Shown one piece after another: positions 1 through 7,023 of a stretch of DNA of 64,000 bases. Every line of letters begins with the position of its first letter. The stretch's first letter is position 1. The stretch covers positions 1 to 64,000 of the forward strand of contig NZ_APJI01000023.1 in the NCBI RefSeq assembly GCF_000497575.1, in the 5' to 3' direction. The translations under genes and the position numbers were made by a program. The notes under the pieces are model-generated. The model saw nothing but the letters and a program-made list of their open reading frames with translations, made no database searches and was not told the DNA's origin. Source of the stretch: Afipia sp. OHSU_II-C1. GTDB taxonomy: Bacteria; Pseudomonadota; Alphaproteobacteria; Rhizobiales; Xanthobacteraceae.

Positions 1-98
1 CGGACTGCGTCTGCTACCTGCCGGCCCTGTGCCATCAGCACATCAACCTGCCGCAGCTTCGCAACGATCTCTTCAGCCGTATGCCTCTTCCTTGCCAT
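1..98 (-). CDS. IS3-family transposase OrfA, N-terminal part
   Basis: The minus strand reads ATG at 98 and encodes 32 residues beginning MARKRHTAEEIVAKLRQ, then leaves the window. This start is characteristic of the helix-turn-helix OrfA of IS3-family elements, which binds the terminal repeats and normally makes transposase as an OrfAB frameshift product. A good ribosome site (GGAGGA) lies 8-13 bases upstream. The rest of OrfA and all of OrfB would lie to the left, so it cannot be judged whether the element is intact. Confidence 0.8.
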   Translation of the reverse strand, partial: MARKRHTAEEIVAKLRQVDVLMAQGRQVADAV

Positions 99-160
99 TG
101 ATCTTATCCTCCATCCGAAAATCATACTTCAGGGAGGACCACTTCAAAGGGGGCAGATCA
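1..160 (-). mobile_element. End of an IS3-family insertion sequence (continues off the left edge)
   Basis: The minus strand carries the start of an IS3-type OrfA (1-98) preceded by a short leader. That leader begins, reading inward, with TGATCTGCCCCC at 160-149. This resembles the terminal inverted repeats of the IS407/IS3 group, which commonly start TGA and run into a C-rich block. I therefore place the element's end at about 160. The other end and any target duplication are outside the window. The reading frame of the next gene stays open right up to this junction. Confidence 0.7.
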
Positions 161-215
161 GACGGGTATAAAATTGCAACAAGCCTGCCCAACATACGAC
201 TCGACAAAAGTGAAG

Positions 216-785
216 ATGATCAACTCGCGTGGTGAAGAGCCAGCAATCTCTCCATCAGAATTGGAAACATTTCTATCGCCGACAATATTCGCATTCTCGA
301 ATCGCAAAGCTGTGATTGTCCCAATAAGTCGTAGCTACGCTGCTGACCTCTTGGGAACAGACCAGCAATACTCGTTGCTGGATGTCCCCGAAGCAACCTT
401 CATGAGTCGCCGCACTTACTTCAACACTACCAACGCCGCGCGTGCTATGATTCGGGGAGCCGTAATCGCATTTTATGAAAACGGAAAGAAGGGTGGCCGT
501 GGAGCTATCGTAGCGCTGGGTCGAATCGTGGATGTCACAACTGTGCCGGTTGGCAACATACCCGAGAAGCTAGGACGCGGGGCCGTCGTCGAAGATATTG
601 GCGCTATTACAAGCGCACAGCGAGTATTGGCGACAACCTTCGACAACCTTGTCCCGTTGCAAACCCCCGTAAAGCTGAAAAAGCTTCGTGAAATCGGTTG
701 TGATACACGAACAAATTTCATTTCAGCTACCCCTGTCTCAGCGCCTCATTTAAAAGCAATTGTGGATGCTGGCTTCTCAAAATGA
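216..785 (+). CDS. PUA/EVE-like domain protein, probably 5'-truncated by the IS element
   Basis: 189 residues from ATG 216. A TTG at 174 is also in frame, and the frame is open back to the IS junction near 160. The body (AVIVPISRSY, RRTYFNTTNAAR, GAVIAFYENGKKGGRGAIV) resembles, from memory, the C-terminal half of longer proteins that carry an N-terminal GNAT acetyltransferase domain and sit beside an ASCH-domain gene. No acetyltransferase core is present here. I infer that the IS removed the 5' part of the gene. The stop overlaps the next start (ATGA at 782-785), so the two are translationally coupled. Base composition is AT-richer than the later housekeeping genes, suggesting acquired DNA. 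Function is unknown. Confidence 0.6.
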   Translation: MINSRGEEPAISPSELETFLSPTIFAFSNRKAVIVPISRSYAADLLGTDQQYSLLDVPEATFMSRRTYFNTTNAARAMIRGAVIAFYENGKKGGRGAIVALGRIVDVTTVPVGNIPEKLGRGAVVEDIGAITSAQRVLATTFDNLVPLQTPVKLKKLREIGCDTRTNFISATPVSAPHLKAIVDAGFSK

Positions 786-1240
786 CCAAGGGCACTGACA
801 TACTTATCTCGTTGAAACCAAAGTACGCCAATCAAGTGTTTGACGGACTTAAAACCGTTGAATTGAGGCGGCGGCGACCAAACGTTAACCCAGGAACGCG
901 GATTTGGATTTACGCAACGACGCCCGCGGGAGCGATAAAAGGGTACGCCAGCATTGCGCGGATCGACTCCGCAACACCAGCATCGATATGGAAAACTTGG
1001 GGAAGTCGAACAGGTCTTTCTAAGGATGAGTTTGATTCATATTTCGAAGATCGAGAATTTGCCCATGCCATAGTTCTTAGAGACGTAATGGTGATGAAAA
1101 ATTCGCTCTCGTTGGCTGAAATCCGCGAGCTAGTAACGGATTTTCATCCGCCTCAATTTTATTTTCGTCTAAACGGAGCAAAGAGAAAAATGCGGCTATC
1201 TTCTAGGCAACACACGCAGGTCAATAAAAGGAAGTTATAG
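782..1240 (+). CDS. ASCH-domain protein
   Basis: 152 residues; its ATG overlaps the upstream stop as ATGA. Residues 6-60 (ILISLKPKYANQVFDGLKTV, ELRRR, GTRIWIYATTPAGAIKGYA) match the ASCH pattern: a beta-barrel PUA-like fold opening with a strand, a conserved K(T)VELR block and a later IYAT/GxA strand. ASCH domains are thought to bind RNA or modified nucleotides. The C-terminal third is basic and may contact nucleic acid. The coupled PUA-like gene upstream suggests the two proteins act together. No catalytic residues can be assigned with confidence. The gene lies in the AT-richer accessory segment. Confidence 0.75.
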   Translation: MTKGTDILISLKPKYANQVFDGLKTVELRRRRPNVNPGTRIWIYATTPAGAIKGYASIARIDSATPASIWKTWGSRTGLSKDEFDSYFEDREFAHAIVLRDVMVMKNSLSLAEIRELVTDFHPPQFYFRLNGAKRKMRLSSRQHTQVNKRKL

Positions 1241-1276
1241 GTCGCAACTTTTACTAGTACTCTGTTAGTTTACCCC

Positions 1277-1465
1277 TCACATCGCCACCTTGATCTCCAC
1301 TCCACTCCACTCGCAGCGCCTTCGACGCCGTCGGACTTCTGCCAGTCGCCCCTCGTAGGAATAGACCTTCGGGCGCGCGGGGATTTTCAGGTTGAACAGC
1401 CAGGTCAGGCCGCCGCCGATGGTTATCGCCAGCGTGCGCGTGTCGGCGGCGCGGCAGATCCCGCA
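1277..1465 (-). pseudogene. Degenerate copy of the 3' end of the membrane-protein gene at 3339-4022
   Basis: The minus strand here is clearly similar at DNA level to the last ~190 bases of the gene at 3339-4022. Shared protein blocks are DTRTLAITIGGG (DNRTLAVTIGDG in the full copy), ARPKVYSYEG and a C-terminal EIKVAM (EIRVAM). An extra base in the region after YSYEG and a deletion in the Ala/Gly stretch break the frame. No 5' part is present, and the AraC gene begins 17 bases beyond. It is a dead fragment in the same orientation as its parent, with the AraC/PilZ segment lying between the two copies. Confidence 0.8.
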
Positions 1466-1482
1466 TGCTCCCGTGCCGCGGA

Positions 1483-2511
1483 TTACTGTTGCGACCGCCG
1501 CGACCGGAGAAGCGTCTCGGAGGGGCGCTCGCCAAAGGCCTTGCCGTAGTCCCGCGCGAAATGACCGAGGTTCGAGAAGCCGCACCTGAATGCGACAGCC
1601 GTCACCGATGTATGCTCGTCGGGACGCGAGAGTTGGGCGCGCGCGTGCTTCAGCCGCACCGATTTCGCAAACGCCATCGGCGTATAGCCGCGGCTCCGGC
1701 TGAAGGCGGCAAAAATCGCGCGCGCTCCGACACCCGTCATCGCAGACAGATCCTCGATGCGGACAGGCTGATCCCAGTTGGCCTCGATATAGGCTTCAAC
1801 CTGACGAACGGTCCACGGGGCGGCATCCTTTGCCCCGCGCTCGAGCAAATGACTGAACGTATGGCGGTTCGCACACAGGAACGCGACCACAACGACCTGT
1901 TCGAGTTCATGCTGCACAAGAGGCGACAATTCCGCCGAGGTGGAGTCCAGTTGCTGCGCCAGAAAGGACACGGCGCTCAGCAGGTTTTGTGTATCGGGCG
2001 ACGCTCGCGCCGACGTTTCCTCGAACCGAAGCGCTCCGGCCGGCTCCGCACCAAGAATGGCCCGCAGTTTCTGAATCATGCCCTGTTTGCTGATGCGCAG
2101 GACGAGTTGTTCATAACCTTCGCCGAACACAAGCGTCGCCGATTGCCCGGGCGATGTGATGCAGGATTTTCCGCCGTCCGTCTCGACAGCCTTGCCGCCG
2201 ATCGATGTCAGCGCCGTGCCTCTCAGTGAAATCTGCTGCCTGGCATATTCAGCTTCCGGAAAATCGACCGCGACTTCGGAGCCATAGGCACAGAAGCCCA
2301 GCGAAACCGTCGGCAACTGAACGAAATTTGCGCGCGCCTCGAAGTTCGTTTTCGTGATCAGATCGAAGCGAACGGCTCCGTAAACCGTTTTCAGAGTATG
2401 CGCCATCTCCTCCGGATTGCGCGTCGACACAACGGGAAATTTTTGAAGGAGACTGATCTGTCCAGCGATGGACATTTGGAGGCTCTCGTTCGAGGCAACA
2501 GAGGTGGACAA
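1483..2511 (-). CDS. AraC-family transcriptional regulator
   Basis: 342 residues from TTG 2511; an ATG at 2475 (MSIAGQ) is an alternative start and I cannot choose firmly. The C-terminal ~100 residues are a double helix-turn-helix AraC DNA-binding domain (IEDLSAMTGVGARAIFAAFS, then VTAVAFRCGFSNLGHFARDY, GERPSETLL). The N-terminal ~220 residues look like the AraC-binding-like/cupin sensor domain of regulators that detect small organic molecules. The gene stands alone between a pseudogene fragment and a plus-strand pair, so no target operon is evident. The 3' end abuts the duplicated fragment, which suggests rearrangement here. Confidence 0.88.
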   Translation of the reverse strand: MSTSVASNESLQMSIAGQISLLQKFPVVSTRNPEEMAHTLKTVYGAVRFDLITKTNFEARANFVQLPTVSLGFCAYGSEVAVDFPEAEYARQQISLRGTALTSIGGKAVETDGGKSCITSPGQSATLVFGEGYEQLVLRISKQGMIQKLRAILGAEPAGALRFEETSARASPDTQNLLSAVSFLAQQLDSTSAELSPLVQHELEQVVVVAFLCANRHTFSHLLERGAKDAAPWTVRQVEAYIEANWDQPVRIEDLSAMTGVGARAIFAAFSRSRGYTPMAFAKSVRLKHARAQLSRPDEHTSVTAVAFRCGFSNLGHFARDYGKAFGERPSETLLRSRRSQQ

Positions 2512-2685
2512 CTACTCAAAAAATGCACTCACCACTCATAAAGCGCACGCGACATGAGCAGCACTTTCACTGACGGGATTAAAGCACCATTCGCGAATCA
2601 CGCCTAAAACACAGGCCAAGTTAGCATTCGCCAATCGCTCGAACAAATCGCACCTGTTGCTCCGCCAGCCCGAAGAAGCCCCGCA

Positions 2686-2985
2686 TTGACAACACATCTC
2701 CCGGAAACACCCGCCCACCGCAGCTCGCTTCACGCCGACGACCCGCTTCACCGGATCGAGTCGCTCGACCGGCGGCTTACGGTCGCCATGACCCGGGCCA
2801 GCAACACCCTGCGCGAGGCTCTGGACGATATCGAACCGGCATACGCCAACATTTCCGCGGACATGCAGGATCGCGCGTTGGATGAACATCGCGCCTTCTG
2901 GTGCAAGGTCGTGCTTGCGCGATTCATCGCGCTGCATCTGTCGTCGCGGCTGACACCCGAACAGATGATGTGGTGGACACGATGA
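2686..2985 (+). CDS. Small hypothetical protein coupled to the PilZ gene
   Basis: 99 residues from TTG 2686; no in-frame ATG occurs before 2788, so the start is uncertain. The helical, charged sequence (RLTVAMTRASNTLREALDDI, ALDEHRAFWCKVVLARFIAL) has no family I recognise and no signal or membrane segment. Its stop overlaps the next ATG (ATGA at 2982-2985), the main reason for accepting it as real. A partner or regulator of the PilZ protein is possible but is inference only. Confidence 0.5.
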   Translation: MTTHLPETPAHRSSLHADDPLHRIESLDRRLTVAMTRASNTLREALDDIEPAYANISADMQDRALDEHRAFWCKVVLARFIALHLSSRLTPEQMMWWTR

Positions 2986-3323
2986 GCAAGGAACAGAGAG
3001 CAAAACCCCGGGTGGCGTTTCGCCACGCCTTCAAGTCGCGGATCGTTGCAAGCGACGGCACGCGCTCCACGGCCTGCCTCGTTCTGGATATCTCAGCTAC
3101 GGGCGCGAAGGTGTCTATCTCGGGGGCCCTTGATCCGCGGATCGAGTCAAAGAACTGCTTTCTGGTTCTGACACCGAACGGAACGGTCCGGCGGCGGTCG
3201 CGATTGATCTGGAGTCACGGCGGACAGATGGGGTTTGAGTTTCTGCCCGACATGCCGGCGAGCGCGGTGTCTGCTTCGAAGCCCGCAGGCCGGCCACTCG
3301 CGATGAGCGACTCTGCGTCGTGA
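2982..3323 (+). CDS. PilZ-domain protein (cyclic-di-GMP receptor candidate)
   Basis: 113 residues from the ATG at 2982. The sequence has the two PilZ signatures: an RxxxR block (RVAFR) near the start and, about 30 residues on, a D-x-S-x-x-G block (DISATGAKV). It ends in the usual hydrophobic strands (RRRSRLIWSHGGQMGFEFL). PilZ domains bind cyclic di-GMP through the arginines and the aspartate/serine. It is a single-domain protein, translationally coupled to the small gene upstream. The window also encodes two GGDEF proteins that could supply the signal. The Ala/Ser/Pro-rich tail after residue 95 looks unstructured. Confidence 0.85.
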   Translation: MSKEQRAKPRVAFRHAFKSRIVASDGTRSTACLVLDISATGAKVSISGALDPRIESKNCFLVLTPNGTVRRRSRLIWSHGGQMGFEFLPDMPASAVSASKPAGRPLAMSDSAS

Positions 3324-3338
3324 CCGCCGCATCGCCCC

Positions 3339-4022
3339 TTACATCGCCACCCTGATCTCCATCCCCTCGCCTGCGCCGCTGGCCGCGCCTTCGACGCCAT
3401 CGGGTTTCTGCCAGTCGCCTTCGTAGGAATAGATCTTCGGGCGCGCGGGCGCTTTCAGCTTGAACAGATACGTCGGACCGTCGCCGATGGTCACTGCCAG
3501 CGTGCGGTTGTCGGTGGCGCGATAAATCTCGACGCTCGAATAGGCCTGCATGCGGCCGTCCGTGAGTTTCCAGTCCGGCTCGCTGTAGGGCGACGACTTG
3601 CGCGTTTCCTTGTCGCTGCGCAGCTCCATCACGATCTTTTTGCTCTTATCCGGCGCGGCGACGCCCGGCGGCAGGCGGATTTGCGCGCTCAGCGACCGCG
3701 CGCCCTGATACTGCGTGTCGATATAGTCGCTGGTGCGGATCATCTCGAAGATGACGCCGCCCGCTATCAGCGCCGCGATGCCGCCGAGCGTGATGAGAAA
3801 GAAGCGTTTGCGCTTCGCGATGTCCTCGCCGTAGCCCTTCGACATGCGATAGCCGAAGACGCCGCCGCAGACGAGCCCGAGCGGCGCGCCCACAAACACG
3901 CCGAAGATGGCGGATGAGCCTTCCATATGGCGGAAGCCGAACAGCGGGCCAAGTTCGCCGAAGATCACCGATCCGGCGGCCATGCCGATGATGCTCCACA
4001 GAGCGACGATCAGAAACGTCAT
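3339..4022 (-). CDS. Membrane protein of unknown function (three predicted TM helices)
   Basis: 227 residues from ATG 4022 (MTFLIVALWSIIGMAAG); an upstream in-frame extension to 4058 is less likely. Hydrophobic helices lie at about residues 2-22, 38-60 and 72-95, followed by a soluble C-terminal domain of ~130 residues containing LSAQIRLPPGVAAP, KIVMELRSDKETR and AVTIGDGPTYLFKLK. The soluble part probably lies in the periplasm, by topology inference only. I recognise no family. Its 3' end has a decayed duplicate at 1277-1465, so this gene is the parental copy. Confidence 0.75.
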   Translation of the reverse strand: MTFLIVALWSIIGMAAGSVIFGELGPLFGFRHMEGSSAIFGVFVGAPLGLVCGGVFGYRMSKGYGEDIAKRKRFFLITLGGIAALIAGGVIFEMIRTSDYIDTQYQGARSLSAQIRLPPGVAAPDKSKKIVMELRSDKETRKSSPYSEPDWKLTDGRMQAYSSVEIYRATDNRTLAVTIGDGPTYLFKLKAPARPKIYSYEGDWQKPDGVEGAASGAGEGMEIRVAM

Positions 4023-4232
4023 GTCAAAAGGATCATGGGTGCCCGCCCCGGATTTCAAACCCGGGCAGCCTACACACCCGCGCGGCGGATCGCCATGCGC
4101 CGATCATCACGGCATGAGGAAAGACATGAAATTAAAGACATGGGATTGGGGGCATGGAATTCGTGAATGTGCGCGAACCGGCGCCGGCCGCGATAGGCTC
4201 CAGGCCACGCGGATTTCAAGCCACGCCCTTTT

Positions 4233-4460
4233 TCAGGCCACGCGTTTCGGCTTTTCCAGCCCCGGCAGCGGCGTCGCTTCTTCCGGCTCGGCTTCGCAGA
4301 TGCTGTAGCCCTGCTCAAGCACGCGCTCGGGCTTGCCGGTCGAATCCTGAATCGGCGCATCGACCACAAGCCCGGCGTCGTCGGCGTAATGCCAGACATC
4401 GTTCTCGGTCGGCAGCGCGCGGCTGATCTGGTGGTCTTCGACAAAGAGTGCATAGGGCAT
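4233..4460 (-). CDS. Small conserved hypothetical protein
   Basis: 75 residues (MPYALFVEDHQISRALPTEN at the start, then DVWHYADDAGLVV and VLEQGYSICEA). An upstream GGAGGAGC element 4-11 bases before the ATG is a strong ribosome site. The pattern of an N-terminal YALF strand followed by an alternating charged helix resembles a family of short proteins I recall from Bradyrhizobium, none with a known role. There is no membrane segment. It is transcribed on the same strand as the 31-residue gene at 4543-4638, about 80 bases downstream of it, so co-transcription is possible. Confidence 0.7.
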   Translation of the reverse strand: MPYALFVEDHQISRALPTENDVWHYADDAGLVVDAPIQDSTGKPERVLEQGYSICEAEPEEATPLPGLEKPKRVA

Positions 4461-4542
4461 GGGTTGCTCCTCCGGACGCGCCGCGCAGACCGTGGTCCCG
4501 GCGGCATCACATCCCGACGACCGTTAACGCGGAAGCCGCGCG

Positions 4543-4638
4543 CTAGTTCATCACCATGCCGAACATGAGCAGAACCGCCAGCCCGGCGAACGCATAGCGC
4601 AGCGGGCGGTCTTCCGCGATCTTCTCGATGAGCTTCAT
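4543..4638 (-). CDS. 31-residue single-pass membrane microprotein
   Basis: Reads MKLIEKIAEDRPLRYAFAGL then AVLLMFGMVMN and stops with TAG at 4545-4543. A charged N-terminus is followed by one hydrophobic helix (residues 15-31), the layout of a small inner-membrane protein. AAGG lies about 8 bases before the ATG. Too small for database families I know, though such short proteins occur in Bradyrhizobium. Supported by codon quality and the membrane pattern only. Confidence 0.5.
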   Translation of the reverse strand: MKLIEKIAEDRPLRYAFAGLAVLLMFGMVMN

Positions 4639-4775
4639 GAGCGAGCCCTTGGTTGCCCCGTGAAAAAAAGACAAAACGGTGGCGGCGGTTTTGTTCCGCG
4701 CGAGCACGCATTTTTCCGGCAACCAAATTACCGGCGCGCGCGTTGAACTACCTGCGACAACAAGGGATCGGAACC

Positions 4776-5087
4776 ATGAGAAAAGCAGCAGTCATTCTTG
4801 CGACAGTCGCCACTCTGGGTGCCACGCTGGCCGCCGCTCCCGCCGAAGCCCGCTACTATCGCGGCGGAGGCTGGGGCTGGGGACCGGGCGTCGGGTTTGG
4901 CCTTGCCGCCGGTGCACTCGCAGCCGGAGCCGCCTATGGCGCGTACGGACCTTATGGCTACGGACCGGGCTACGGCTATTACGGCCCGCGTTATGTCTAT
5001 GGACCGGGGCCTTATGTCTATTACGGCGGGCCGCGTTACTATTACGGGCCGCGCTATTACCGGCCCCGATACTATCACTACTACTGA
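4776..5087 (+). CDS. Exported Gly/Tyr-rich protein
   Basis: 103 residues from ATG 4776, with AAGGG about 10 bases upstream. Residues 1-26 are a classical signal peptide (MRKAAVILATVATLGATLAA, cleavage after AEA). A short hydrophobic Gly/Ala segment follows (FGLAAGALAAGAAYGAYG), then a low-complexity tail of G-P-Y-Y-G-R repeats ending PRYYHYY. Such short GPYYG proteins are common in rhizobia, have no known function and are assumed to sit in the periplasm or cell surface. A good terminator follows at 5094-5120. Paralogue of the next gene. Confidence 0.8.
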   Translation: MRKAAVILATVATLGATLAAAPAEARYYRGGGWGWGPGVGFGLAAGALAAGAAYGAYGPYGYGPGYGYYGPRYVYGPGPYVYYGGPRYYYGPRYYRPRYYHYY

Positions 5088-5093
5088 TGAAAG

Positions 5094-5120
5094 AGCCCGG
5101 AGCGAACCTCCGGGCTTTTT
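5094..5120 (+). terminator. Rho-independent terminator after the Gly/Tyr-rich gene
   Basis: A perfect 9-base stem AGCCCGGAG / CTCCGGGCT with loop CGAAC is followed by a run of five T. It ends transcription of the gene at 4776-5087 and separates it from the paralogue at 5282. Confidence 0.85.
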
Positions 5121-5281
5121 CATTTCAGGCACCCGCGGAGAGTTTGGTGCGACAAACCTCCGCGCCTGCGCGGATTTCGTTCCACCGCCGTTCATCTTGT
5201 TTCCGGCATCTTGCCGTCGCCGCGCATGGAACTTTCCCAAGGCTGGCCGGTTGATGGCGTGGTCACGAAAGGATTGAGGTC

Positions 5282-5626
5282 ATGAAAAAGATTGCAGTTG
5301 CACTGGCCACGGTCGCCACCGTCGCCGTGATATCCGCTCCCGCCGCCGAAGCCCGCGGCGGACGTAACGCCGCCGCAATCGGTCTCGGCATTGCCGCCGG
5401 TGCGCTTGTGGCCGGCGCTGCAGCCGCCAACTCGTACAACTACTATGGCGGTCCCGCTTATTACGGCGGCGGACCGGTCTATTACAGCGAGCCGGGATAT
5501 GCGTATGGCGGGCCGGTTTACGCGGAGCCGGTTTACGGACCGGGCTATTACCGCGCCCGCGCCTATCAGCATAACCACCGCAACGATCCGAATCCGGTGG
5601 ACATGAATCCCTACAATCCCTGGTAA
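5282..5626 (+). CDS. Exported Gly/Tyr/Pro-rich protein, paralogue of the preceding gene
   Basis: 114 residues. Signal peptide at 1-25 (MKKIAVALATVATVAVISAP, cleavage after AEA), a Gly/Ala hydrophobic stretch at ~30-48, then repeats of YYGGP, VYYSEPGYAYGGPVYAEPVY and a short polar tail ending NPYNPW. GGATTGAGG before the ATG gives a ribosome site. Layout, signal and composition match the gene at 4776, so the two arose by duplication, but the tail differs. Each gene has its own terminator and so probably its own promoter. Confidence 0.8.
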   Translation: MKKIAVALATVATVAVISAPAAEARGGRNAAAIGLGIAAGALVAGAAAANSYNYYGGPAYYGGGPVYYSEPGYAYGGPVYAEPVYGPGYYRARAYQHNHRNDPNPVDMNPYNPW

Positions 5627-5647
5627 CGGCGAACGCATGAATGCGAA

Positions 5648-5675
5648 AAGCCCGGAGCTTGCTCCGGGCTTTTTT
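5648..5675 (+). terminator. Rho-independent terminator after the second Gly/Tyr-rich gene
   Basis: Stem AAGCCCGGA / TCCGGGCTT with a GCTTGC loop and a T run. The stem core is the same as in the terminator at 5094-5120, in keeping with duplication of the whole gene unit. Confidence 0.85.
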
Positions 5676-5771
5676 GCGCGCGCTTTTTCGCGGACGTCTC
5701 GCGCGTGCTGATGCAGGTGTTCACGCGTTCATTGTGCCGCGACACAAGTGTTGAATCAGCAAATTGTTTGC

Positions 5772-5800
5772 TTGACGGCGAAAGAACAAAAAGAGAACAT
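5772..5800 (+). promoter_or_regulatory. LexA-type SOS box (GAAC-N7-GAAC) over a candidate promoter
   Basis: A TTGACG -35-like element lies at 5772-5777. GAAC at 5784-5787 and GAAC at 5795-5798 are separated by exactly 7 bases (AAAAAGA). Direct repeats GTTC-N7-GTTC, or the complement GAAC-N7-GAAC, are the LexA operator of alphaproteobacteria such as Rhodobacter and rhizobia. The second half-site covers the -10 position (GAACAT, a poor -10) 17 bases after the -35. The next ATG is at 5831. Confidence 0.6.
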
Positions 5801-5830
5801 GCGCGCCACTCATCAATACGGACCATCGTC

Positions 5831-6049
5831 ATGTTGGACAGACTCGCCTCCGGCCCGCTGCCGGAATCCGAGCGGCTGGATGCTGCCGCCGATCAAGCCA
5901 TCGCGGCCTGCGGCGGCGACATGCGCTCAACGATCCGCGCGCTGATCCTCGCCAACGAATTTCTGGAGTACGAACTCTGCGAGATGTTCAAGGCGGTGAC
6001 CAACGGACCCGGCAAGTTTTCGGGCGACCGCGCCGACTGGTTCGATTGA
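5831..6049 (+). CDS. 72-residue hypothetical protein, candidate SOS gene
   Basis: MLDRLASGPLPESERLDAAA at the start, then DQAIAACGGDMRSTIRALIL and ANEFLEYELCEMF. It is helical, acidic and soluble, without signal or membrane segment. I recall similar short proteins in Bradyrhizobium annotated only as hypothetical. The start at ATG 5831 is preceded by no clear Shine-Dalgarno sequence. A GAAC-N7-GAAC box lies 33 bases upstream, so damage-induced expression is plausible. The gene ends 10 bases before the convergent methyltransferase gene. Confidence 0.7.
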   Translation: MLDRLASGPLPESERLDAAADQAIAACGGDMRSTIRALILANEFLEYELCEMFKAVTNGPGKFSGDRADWFD

Positions 6050-6059
6050 CGCCGCCGCT

Positions 6060-6650
6060 TTACGCGAACACGGCGCCATAGTGATACGACGGCAGCTCGA
6101 CCATCTTCACGAGTTTCAGCCCGGCGGCTTCGACGGACTGAATGGTCTGCTGCGGCGTCAGCCTGAGTTCGGTTGCCGGTCCGCGCGGCTCACCCAGAAC
6201 GGTCGTCTCCTCGCGCGGCCGCGCGTGCCAGTTCACAATGGCAAACTGGCCGCCCGGCGCAAGCGTGTCACGGACGGCGCGGGCCAGCCGCGTCCGGTCC
6301 GGCACGCCGTGAAACGCGTTGGCGAGAAAGACGAAGTCGGCCTTCGACGGGACCAGTGCCGCGACGTCGTAGGCATCGCCGGCAATGAAGCTGCAATTCG
6401 CCGCACCGCTCTCTTTGAGGCGCACGCGCGCCGTATCCAGGAGTTGCTGATCGAGATCGATCGAGGTGACGTGGCGCGCGAGCTGCGCGATTTTCAGGGT
6501 GAACCAGCCGTCGCCCGAGCAGAGGTCGATGACATCCATTCCGGGCCGAAGTCCGACCCGTTCGAGCACGCGGGCAGGGTCAGGCCACAGTGCCTCCCAC
6601 CAGCCCGGATCCGGCATTCCGGTCCCGTCGAAAAATCCCGGCAGCGTCAT
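6060..6650 (-). CDS. Class I SAM-dependent methyltransferase
   Basis: 196 residues with the Rossmann-fold methyltransferase motifs in order: motif I DVIDLCSGDGWFTLKIA (residues ~39-55), the acidic end of strand 2 VTSIDLD, motif II region AGDAYDVAAL, and DFVFLANAFHGVPDR followed by LAPGGQFAIVNWH. This is the common methyltransferase-11/25 fold. The substrate cannot be told from sequence. The N-terminus (GFFDGTGMPDPGWWEALWP) matches a group of small stand-alone methyltransferases. No operon partner is seen. Confidence 0.85.
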   Translation of the reverse strand: MTLPGFFDGTGMPDPGWWEALWPDPARVLERVGLRPGMDVIDLCSGDGWFTLKIAQLARHVTSIDLDQQLLDTARVRLKESGAANCSFIAGDAYDVAALVPSKADFVFLANAFHGVPDRTRLARAVRDTLAPGGQFAIVNWHARPREETTVLGEPRGPATELRLTPQQTIQSVEAAGLKLVKMVELPSYHYGAVFA

Positions 6651-6770
6651 GACATTCCTCTCTGAACTGAGTGGCTGTCCGGCAGAGTTGCCGTCTAGAA
6701 AAACGCCGGACCTTCCGGCCCGGCGCGATGTCGCTCGCCCTGTCTCAATACTCCCGCGAGCAGGCGTGCG

Positions 6771-6884
6771 TTACTTCTTGCCGCCCTTGCTCTGCTGATA
6801 ACTCGAGCCGGCGCCCTTCGGCGTGTTCTTGTCCGCCTTCGGCTTTTTCTTTTCCTTGTTGCCCTTGTCCTTGCCTTTGGCCAT
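6771..6884 (-). CDS. 37-residue lysine-rich protein
   Basis: Reads MAKGKDKGNKEKKKPKADKN then TPKGAGSSYQQSKGGKK and stops. A perfect AGGAGG lies 6-11 bases upstream of the ATG, which decides that this is translated. Fourteen of 37 residues are lysine, with no hydrophobic core, so it is intrinsically disordered and could bind nucleic acid or ribosomes. Short lysine-rich proteins of this type occur across Bradyrhizobium-like genomes without assigned function. Confidence 0.75.
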   Translation of the reverse strand: MAKGKDKGNKEKKKPKADKNTPKGAGSSYQQSKGGKK

Positions 6885-7023
6885 CGCGTCCTCCTGTTGC
6901 CGTCCGGCCGCAAAGGGGCGATCCACTTCGCGGGCGACGCGATCAGCCTAACAGCTTGCGATGAGGCGCGCCGGAAAAGATGCCGCGTGAGGCATCAACG
7001 ATGCTTGAGAGGCTGGGAGCGGA

